From CAYXFD01 sp964464175 (GTDB lineage: Bacteria > Cloacimonadota > Cloacimonadia > Cloacimonadales > JAJBBL01): a stretch of DNA of 60,358 bases. The notes beneath the pieces are model-generated. The model was given only the letters and a program-made list of their open reading frames with translations. It did not search any database and was not told the DNA's origin. The stretch's first letter is position 1. Each line of letters begins with the position of its first letter. Location: assembly GCA_964464175.1 (NCBI GenBank), contig CAYXFD010000017.1:1-60358 (forward strand), written 5' to 3'. The position numbers and the translations under genes are program-made. Positions 55,601-60,358 of the stretch are shown here, piece after piece.

Positions 55601-58600
55601 TCCAACCTTATCTACCGTCAGAGCAACCGCACCGATCGTTCCGAAGGTCCAGACCGGAGTATCTTCTGCTTCAATGATACTTTCATCGAGTTCCGATACT
55701 ATATAGGGTATTACCTGCCAGTTGTATTCGGTTCCGTATAACAGGGGTTCCGCCGGTTGATAAGTTGTATCTTCACCAACATCGATCATTTCCAGATCAC
55801 GCACCTCATTTTCGTCTTCTTCTACCCAATAGCCGAAGAGATAACCTGCAGGCAGAGCTCCTTCCGCCGGTGCATCCCACTCGAATTCCACCTCAATGAG
55901 AACTTCAGTCTCTCCATCGGGAGGATAAACGGCGACTGCCGGATGAGGAGGAAGTTGTCTGAAATGAACAACAATATCTTTATTCTCGGTCATTGTTACG
56001 GTAAGTTCTTCCGTACCGTCAACTACTTCGATATCATTTACAACCCATTTATCGAATACCCAGAGAGGTACGGGTATCGCATTGAGTTCTATAACGGTAT
56101 CTTCGGCAATATAGGCAAAATACGGAAGAGCTAACTCAACCTCATCAACTTCCACTGAACCCTGACCGATAACATCAATCGTCAGGACAAAAATATCATC
56201 AGGGATATCTTCGGTGGTGAAAGCCCAGACAGGAGAATCCTCGGCATAATATTTTATCCCGTCGATCTCGACATAGGGTACAACCTGCCAGTTATAATCC
56301 CTTTCATAGAAAAGAGTTTCTGCAACCTGAAAAACCGTCGCACCTTCCAGATCAAGCATTTCCGGCTGTTCAACTTCTGCTGACCAGTAATTGAAGAGAT
56401 AGCCGTCAGGTACAGGACCTTCGGCAGCTGCTTCCCAGGAAAACTCCGGATCAATCACAACATCTTCTGCTCCGGGGAGAGGCACTAAGGCAACAGCCGG
56501 TAAGGGGAGCTCAGGTACGGTTCTGAAAGTCCATACCTCTGGATCTTCAGTAAGGATATAATCAACTATATCACGCTCTTCTTCAGCATCAGCCGGAATA
56601 ATATAGGGAACTACCTGCCATTCATATACTGTATAATAATCAAGATCATCAGGAACAATAAATTCCGTTACATTTCCTACGTCTTCCAAATCCTCTGTTC
56701 TTACCGGGTCATCTTCAGCTTCCCAGTATCCGAAAAGATAACCGTCAGGAGCAGGACCTTCAATGTTAGCTTCCCAGGCAAAGGTCAGACCAACCTCTAC
56801 CCCGTCGGCTTCGTCAAGAGGATAAACTGCTGCAGCCGGAAGAGGGGGTAATTGCTCGAAGTGAGCCGTAACTGTTTTATCGGCGTCCATTATTACATCT
56901 ATTTCCAAATCGGTGTTTTCTAAATCATCTACTCCAGCCTGTGCAATAACCCATTTGGAGAATGTCCAATCGGTCTCTGCCTGAGCTTCTAATGATAGCA
57001 GTGTTCCGTCCGGATAAGCCTCGATGAAAGGTAATTCTATCCCAATATCATCTATCAAAACAGAACCTTCTCCGGCAATCTCGATCGTCAGCAAGAACGG
57101 TTCCGCTGCTGTCGTGAATGACAGGATTTCGGTATCTTCGGCATGGATCTGGTCAATGATTTCCCTCTCTTCTCCACCATTTACAGTTGTAACATAGGGA
57201 ATTACCTGCCATTCATATTCGGTAGAATAAGCTAAGGCGACGTCAGGGGTAAATTCTGTTACATCACCAACATCAGTCAGATCTTCTATCCTTCCCGGTT
57301 CTTCGGCAACTTCCCAATAACCGAACAGATAACCGTCAGGTGCAGGTCCGTCTAAATCGGGCTGCCAGGTGAAGGTCAGATCGACAGGGATATCAAGCGC
57401 TTCATCCTCAGGATAGAAAGTGATTGCCGGTAAAGGAGGAAGCTGCTCAAAATAACCGGTTACCTCTTTATCGGCTGTCATCGTAATATTTATCTGCAGA
57501 TCGGTCTCTTCCACATCCAGTTCACCGGCTTCACTGATCACCCATTTTACGAAATCCCAATCCGCCGCCGGTGTTGCTGCTAAAGTGACCACTTCATTCG
57601 GATTGAATTCCAGAACTTCAGGAAAAGTCTCAATTTCTACCGTGTTGACGGCAATTGTCCCCTCTCCTGCCTTGTTGACGGTAAGAATATTGGGTTCTTC
57701 TTTTGTCGTAAATGTCCAGACCGGAGGATCAACAGCCGGCAATGTATCGTCTTCACGGCTTAGGCTGTTGCTGCTCAGAACCGGCAGATTCTCCCTTCTA
57801 CCGTCAGACAGGTTGATATATGGAATAACCTGCCAGCTGTATTCTGTATCATAAACCAAATCTTCGGCGACGGTATATTGAGTATCTCCTCCCAGATCGT
57901 CCATCTCCGGTTGAACATCCGTAGATAACCAGTAGTTGAAGAGATATCCGTCGGGAGCAGGTCCGGTAATATCCGGAGACCATTGCAAGACCAGACCGGT
58001 TATCTCGACATCCGTTGCTCCGTTAGCCGGTAGCGGATTGATTGCTGCCAGGGGGGGCTGTCTCTTGAAATGGACAGAAGCTGTTTTATTGGCATTCATC
58101 ATTACCATGATTTGTGGTGTGGTCTGCTCTATATCTGCTTCCCCGTCCTGACTGATTATCCATTTCTCAAATGCCCAGTCAGCTGCCGGGTTTGCCAGCA
58201 GGGTTACATTAGTGTTCAAACCGAAATTCTGGATATGAGGATAAGCTGCTACCGGGGTTCCGTTTACCGAAACCGTTCCCTCACCTACCGGCTGATTAAC
58301 CGTCAGGGCAACTTGCTGCGCTGCTGTCCGAAATAAGGTGGTTGGTGGATCGTCAGGGACCAGATAACCATCCCTGCTGCCTGAAACTCTCGTTTCAGTC
58401 AGAGCCGGAAGCAGTACTCTTTCCCCTCTCCCTACAAGGATATAAGGGACAACTCTCCAGCGATACCAGGTGTTGAACTGAAGATCTTCCGTTACTGTAT
58501 ATTGGGTAACATCGCCGACATCGAGCAGATCAGGTACAGTTGCCCCGATCCAGTAATTAAACAGGTAACCGTCCGGTTCCGGTCCGGTATCTGCAGGCTG

Positions 58601-59845
58601 CCAGAGAAAGGTCAGATCTACCGGAATATTGGCAGCATTATGTACGGGATAAACCACTACGGCATTGTCCGGTGGAAGAGGTTCAAAGAAATGTGCTATG
58701 GCTGTCTTTTCTGTATCCATCGTAATCTGGATCTCAGGAGTTGTCAGTTCCAGATCATCTTCACCGTCCTCACTGAGAACCCACTTCACAAATACCCAGC
58801 CTGCAGCGGGTACAGCCTCTAACTCGACAATAGTTCCCAGAGCATAACCGGCGTTATAGGGAACTGCTACCGGATTACCGTTAACCTCGATCGTGCCCTC
58901 TCCATCATCAGCTATATCAATACTCAGGGTATGGATCTCCGGGGGAATACCCTCTCCGGAAGCAACCACATCTTTCATCTCCATATAACCGTTACCGGCT
59001 TCCGGACCGACCGCTGCTACCCAGCGTACTTCCATTGTATCGCCGCTGCGGGTAGCAGTCCAGGGAATTTCGATCGTATCATTATACCAGACAGCTCCTG
59101 AGGCATCAAGCGAGTAATAGTTGCCAATATCGGGTGCAGTTTCTACCCAGGTTCCCTCATCTACCCTATATTCGGTGTACCAGTGACGGGGACCCGCTTG
59201 CTCCAGGTTAAAGAAAGGAGGACCACCCTCCTGATACTGTCTCCTCATTGAGAAATCTACAACTATACTTCCACTGACCTCAGTGAGTGGGAAGGCGATA
59301 TACATATAGCGTCCGGTTGCCCAGTCATTGGAATAGTAAATCCCGCCTGCTGCTCCCAGATTTCCGACATCAGGTCCGTAAGACATGTCGTCTTCGGCCG
59401 AATTTGAGTCGAAGAGAAGTACTGGTGGTAAAGCCAAAACTAAAGCTAATTCATTCAGCCGGAATTGAGGGCTTGTTCCACCTACAATAGCAAATTCTTT
59501 ATTGACTACATAGCCTGTTGTAGTTTGAACCAGCTCTATTCGTATTATCTCTCCACCAGACCAAGGTTCATCAAAATTACCCATATTCCACTGTAACATG
59601 AATCTTCCTTGATCCGGATCCATAGCTGCAGAACAACCAGGACCAGGAAATACTTGAATATCATGTGGTCGAGCAACCATCCATACTGCATATTCAATCG
59701 TTCCTTCTTCAGGATAAACTACATTATCCGGATAAGAGCCTCCAATATCATACAACTCTACCAATACCGGTTTCAATTGTCCGTACAAATTCATTGTAAA
59801 AAACATTGCTATAGCAATGAACATGATAAGAATTCCCTTTTTCAT
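49637..59845 (-). CDS. giant repetitive secreted protein with T9SS sorting domain (3402 aa)
   Basis: GAGAGG lies seven bases before the ATG at 59845 (MKKGILIMFIAIAMFF). The longer frame from 59944 adds 33 residues with no signal character. After the signal peptide and an N-terminal domain (to about 300) comes an array (about 305-2675). It has 12 InlB/Listeria-Bacteroides-type B repeats (G-E-G-x-V ... W-x-F-x-K-W-V-I ... T-A-H-F) alternating with 13 Ig/fibronectin-like repeats (P-x-x-G-Y-L-F-x-Y-W ... Y-x-W-Q-V-I-P-Y ... W-x-F-T-T). Repeat 5 lacks its B unit. A choice-of-anchor-like domain (2677-2830), five fibronectin III domains (2838-3298) and the NYPNPFNP sorting domain follow. The array is strongly acidic. 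A long, flexible surface stalk or adhesin is the likeliest role. Confidence 0.88.
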   Translation of the reverse strand: MKKGILIMFIAIAMFFTMNLYGQLKPVLVELYDIGGSYPDNVVYPEEGTIEYAVWMVARPHDIQVFPGPGCSAAMDPDQGRFMLQWNMGNFDEPWSGGEIIRIELVQTTTGYVVNKEFAIVGGTSPQFRLNELALVLALPPVLLFDSNSAEDDMSYGPDVGNLGAAGGIYYSNDWATGRYMYIAFPLTEVSGSIVVDFSMRRQYQEGGPPFFNLEQAGPRHWYTEYRVDEGTWVETAPDIGNYYSLDASGAVWYNDTIEIPWTATRSGDTMEVRWVAAVGPEAGNGYMEMKDVVASGEGIPPEIHTLSIDIADDGEGTIEVNGNPVAVPYNAGYALGTIVELEAVPAAGWVFVKWVLSEDGEDDLELTTPEIQITMDTEKTAIAHFFEPLPPDNAVVVYPVHNAANIPVDLTFLWQPADTGPEPDGYLFNYWIGATVPDLLDVGDVTQYTVTEDLQFNTWYRWRVVPYILVGRGERVLLPALTETRVSGSRDGYLVPDDPPTTLFRTAAQQVALTVNQPVGEGTVSVNGTPVAAYPHIQNFGLNTNVTLLANPAADWAFEKWIISQDGEADIEQTTPQIMVMMNANKTASVHFKRQPPLAAINPLPANGATDVEITGLVLQWSPDITGPAPDGYLFNYWLSTDVQPEMDDLGGDTQYTVAEDLVYDTEYSWQVIPYINLSDGRRENLPVLSSNSLSREDDTLPAVDPPVWTFTTKEEPNILTVNKAGEGTIAVNTVEIETFPEVLEFNPNEVVTLAATPAADWDFVKWVISEAGELDVEETDLQINITMTADKEVTGYFEQLPPLPAITFYPEDEALDIPVDLTFTWQPDLDGPAPDGYLFGYWEVAEEPGRIEDLTDVGDVTEFTPDVALAYSTEYEWQVIPYVTTVNGGEEREIIDQIHAEDTEILSFTTAAEPFLLTIEIAGEGSVLIDDIGIELPFIEAYPDGTLLSLEAQAETDWTFSKWVIAQAGVDDLENTDLEIDVIMDADKTVTAHFEQLPPLPAAAVYPLDEADGVEVGLTFAWEANIEGPAPDGYLFGYWEAEDDPVRTEDLEDVGNVTEFIVPDDLDYYTVYEWQVVPYIIPADAEEERDIVDYILTEDPEVWTFRTVPELPLPAVALVPLPGAEDVVIDPEFSWEAAAEGPVPDGYLFNYWSAEVEQPEMLDLEGATVFQVAETLFYERDYNWQVVPYVEIDGIKYYAEDSPVWAFTTEDIPDDIFVLTIDVIGQGSVEVDEVELALPYFAYIAEDTVIELNAIPVPLWVFDKWVVNDIEVVDGTEELTVTMTENKDIVVHFRQLPPHPAVAVYPPDGETEVLIEVEFEWDAPAEGALPAGYLFGYWVEEDENEVRDLEMIDVGEDTTYQPAEPLLYGTEYNWQVIPYIVSELDESIIEAEDTPVWTFGTIGAVALTVDKVGEGSVLIDGDEIADYPAEYTFQDGAEVTLTAEPSALWLFEKWIVSQEGIADLEILSEETIITMDEDKQAVAHFVPMPPLAATAVAPADGAVDQLIDLTFEWTPNNGTAPVPDGYYFNYWLASAPQPVMIDVGADTSYGVTGLVYEAVYNWQVIPYIEIDEDRIEAVDCPVWSFTTEDAPAGVYSLTVDIDGEGSVEVNGTVITSFPYQANFTDNTQVTLIAEAAEFWAFDKWVVDGVDDFDEEVLLTITANTVAIAHFEQVPPLPALAIFPGDGDTDVPVDLTFQWEHDPAGSPPHGYFFNYWLASDTEPVMIDVGTETTYQVPEPLEFDTEYEWQVIPYVIIDEEVVEIENCPVWSFTTEEELYTLTVLIEGEGAVEVDEVLVTEFPAEFIRLVDSTVELLAIPNADWGFEKWVIDGVEEFAAETEIVITADATATAHFYEMPLAATAIYPPEDETDVMIDLTFEWEANVEGAEPEGYLFAYWVAGNDLREMIDVGEATTYEAEGLEYDTLYNWEVIPYITINEERVEAVDTPVWAFTTIAQYTLTIAVAGEGTTEPEAGEHLYLNGSIVNIEAFPAEGWAFEKWVINGTEDYEAATEIMVDADLTATAHFYLLPLPAAVIYPEEDEMGVLTELTFEWAYSGEGAVPDGYLFNYWIEGEEEPVMMDLSDETTYQAAGLEYFTLYNWQVIPYVIVGEAYVEAEDCPVWSFTTIETFALEIVVEGEGVTVPEPGIHIYEDGTVVDLAAVPAENWGFKKWVIDGVDILEVATEVVMTSNVTATAHFYLLPLPAFAVNPQDGETDLMIDLTFEWEADLSGAEPEGYLFNYWITGDESREMIDVGANTTYEVEGLEYATLYNWQVVPYITINDEQIQAADIPVWEFTTIAQYALNIVIVGEGTTVPEAGENLYLDGDLVELFADPAEHWGFEKWVIGDEEIFAPEAELQITADLTATAYFYQLPPYPAVAVYPEDGAIEIPVDMSFDWNASDQGPPADGFLFAYWSSEEDVPEMIDLGELTAYTPEDLLLYNSTYHWQVVPYIYKWDDNSLILAENSPVWTFDSQELYHPLTVDIVGYGSVIVDGVEVSAYQEFEIADATTVEFNAVPDTHWEFEKWIVNGVEVFDQAIEVLMIEEVTVTAYFYQLPPLPATVVYPADGAENLPIHNINFQWTASTEGPTPDGYMFGYWADDEEMLDIGNVTSYQITEPLDYDTEYFWQVIPYVVSLTGERILLTALSRTVREDDYIFAEDCPVWSFETVVPLPDFYEPFDAVTTPLLPAGWTSIVQSTSVNAFVKTWAGGTGANSPVTPPNQVQMSTGPNHLMDLMLITPPVDNFADNYLRFWAKFSLPGRSGNVVVGVMSNPHDAATFQAVETIYIEQNSVYRQYGVEFPSATEAQHIAFKLQADQNYSVLILDDVEWQAAPVVPNPPQNLSAQAGIETITLEWSPPAGTNRHDLRNTMGYNVYRNGVLINPQPLTETSYEDTDVVNFVNYTYYVTTITHYGIYGESNPSNTVQASPYTLVPPHGLSAAAGENEVFLSWQAPDLSPPVRGTLSQTRAGNERELRQITLTGYNIYRNGSVIFTQTSANTTYTDSNVQGGTTYQYYVTAVYNHGESQASNTVQVTPYTLHPPRNLAAVAGENRVSLNWRAPLPQRVALQGYNIYRNGTLINPTIVTNAQYVDLGVESGVTYQYYVTAVYNVGESNASNQVEATPFAFIPPHNLSAAGGENLVALAWEEPTGHGLTVSGYKVYRNGQLIHPLLVTETEYEDSGVTGGVTYEYFVRAVYAAGTSAPSNVVEATPYALYPPQNLSGSAGEMMNILSWEEPMPHGADLIGYNVYRNEIMISADPVTETEYEDSDVVAGETYTYYVTAVYEQGESSPSNMVNITTVDADDVTITPLVTELRGNYPNPFNPDTTIKFTLESDEFVILEIYNSRGQMIRSLVNEFKQAGEHQVFWNGRDEQNRNVASGVYFYRMKSGRYTSTKKMLMMK
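49960..51340 (-). repeat. five consecutive fibronectin III repeat units inside the giant gene
   Basis: Each unit encodes a P-x-N-L-S-A-x-A-G start, a W-x-x-P turn, a G-Y-N-V-Y-R-N-G strand and a Y-Y-V-T-A-V-Y-x-x-G-E-S end, with a period of about 270-300 bases. The protein copies are close enough to suggest duplication within the gene. Confidence 0.8.
51840..58940 (-). repeat. bipartite long repeat array inside the giant gene
   Basis: Thirteen occurrences of the G-Y-x-F-x-Y-W motif are spaced about 515-620 bases apart (one interval of about 340 where a B unit is missing). Intervals shorten from about 620 at the N-terminal side to about 520 in the later repeats. Repeats are diverged at DNA level, so they are old or selected for variation. 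Confidence 0.85.
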
Positions 59846-60120
59846 AACATACCTCTCTTTTTTTTGTATAAGTGTCTGGGGACAGCAGATGCTGTGCAAA
59901 CAAAGCAAAAGCGTGCCGCTGCCCTGCATTTTTTCCATGACCAATCGTCATTCCTCTAAATCAATTGTCAAGAATTATGTTGGAAATGTTTATCTGTCTG
60001 ACAATTCTTCCCTGTCTATCTCTTCAATCCGGAATTGACACCAGTTTTTTTTCGGAGTGGCGGCCGGGAAGAGATAATCCTATCTTTGAAGCTAATCCAT
60101 CGGCTGTTTTTATCATTGAA
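59846..60120. other. upstream region of the giant gene
   Basis: It contains the 5' leader of the 3402-aa gene, an ACAGCA-GA-TGCTGT hairpin at 59882-59895 and a minus-strand TTGACA at 59966-59971 without a good -10. No gene was recognised between here and the repeats at the window edge. Confidence 0.45.
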
Positions 60121-60145
60121 CAGGATGATAAGCAGACCCTGTATT

Positions 60146-60358
60146 CCGCAAACTACCACTTTGCGGTACATAACTTGCTCTGCTTCCGCAGGATTTTCAC
60201 TTTTCTTCGAAGCTATTCCCTCCGCAGGTTTTATCGTACAACAAGTTGGCAACTTGTTTCTTTTCCGCAAATTACCAATTTGCGGTACATTACTTGCTCT
60301 GCATCCGCAGGCTTTTTCTTTTTTCTTCCTGCTATTCCATCCGCAGGTTTTCTCGTAC
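60146..60358. repeat. 119-bp tandem repeat of palindrome-bearing unit, running off the right edge
   Basis: CCGCAAA..TTTGCGGTAC begins at 60146 and again at 60265, giving a period of 119 bases. Each unit also carries TCCGCAGG-rich spacers, and the ACAAGTT-GGC-AACTTGT palindrome is at 60240-60256. The unit is the same family as the start of the 306-bp repeats at 43.3 and 44.0 kb. At least a third unit begins before the window ends. Confidence 0.85.

Noticed and set aside
50390..58847. many plus-strand frames of 60-214 codons over the giant gene
   Set aside because: They are antisense to the repetitive coding sequence, recur with the repeat period, and lack ribosome-binding sites.
60016..60270. 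84-codon minus-strand frame with the same first residues as one at 43781-44014
   Set aside because: The shared sequence is just the repeat unit (palindromes) read in frame; no ribosome-binding site.
60146..60358. CRISPR-like array at the right edge
   Set aside because: The period is 119 bases with the whole unit conserved, no short unique spacers and no cas genes.

Overview
The window (about 42% G+C by impression, AT-rich intergenic DNA) looks like a chromosomal segment of an uncultivated FCB-superphylum bacterium. The best guess is Cloacimonadota (former WWE1). The main reason is five very large secreted proteins with an N-terminal signal peptide and a C-terminal FlgD/T9SS-type sorting domain that carries an NYPNPFNP motif and ends in K-M-x-x-x-K. 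Housekeeping gene order and Gram-negative envelope functions fit the same placement. The assignment is an inference from sequence style, not from a marker-gene tree. No tRNA, rRNA, CRISPR array, replication origin or intact insertion sequence was seen.

Layout. (1) 0.3-6.5 kb: a 2053-aa modular secreted protein on the minus strand. (2) 6.8-17.2 kb: a minus-strand run of nine genes for surface-glycan synthesis. It encodes a zinc-ribbon membrane protein, a putative outer-membrane barrel, a DUF362 ferredoxin-like protein, a FemAB/GNAT-like acyltransferase, a glycosyltransferase, a Wzx-type flippase, an NAD-dependent epimerase, a DegT aminotransferase and a Rossmann-fold protein. (3) 17.6-18.4 kb: a small two-helix membrane protein and a flavin reductase-like protein on the plus strand. 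(4) 18.5-27.1 kb: a relic of a group II intron, then two tandem gingipain-like (C25) secreted proteases. (5) 27.2-29.7 kb: a copper P-type ATPase. (6) 30.0-39.4 kb: a plus-strand housekeeping block, infC-rpmI-rplT-pheS-pheT-(coiled coil)-zapA-6S RNA-rny-ymdB-folD. (7) 39.5-43.1 kb: a minus-strand operon, DUF2007::pyrE - pdxA - rnhB - DUF362 ferredoxin. (8) 43.1-44.3 kb: a 1.2-kb non-coding repeat cluster. (9) 44.4-59.8 kb: two more giant secreted proteins (1634 and 3402 aa). The second is built from about a dozen two-part repeats. (10) 60.1 kb to the end: the same repeat family again, as a 119-bp tandem unit.

The most informative items not visible from ORFs alone are a 6S RNA between zapA and rny, recognised by its secondary structure and by conserved motifs shared with E. 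coli 6S; a truncated group II intron placed immediately after the terminator of a secreted protease gene; non-canonical start codons for infC (ATC) and pdxA (ATT); and a terminator-like hairpin directly in front of infC that suggests leader attenuation. Protein-level oddities are a DUF2007-PyrE fusion, a FolD that lacks the catalytic lysine of the cyclohydrolase reaction, and secreted proteins that share near-identical ends around different middles.

How the genes may work together (inference): type IX secretion substrates in Bacteroidetes are often attached to a special lipopolysaccharide. A glycan-assembly operon lying among five sorting-domain proteins is compatible with a role in making their anchor, but nothing in the window proves it. 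The housekeeping block is ordinary translation, RNA decay, cell division and one-carbon metabolism.
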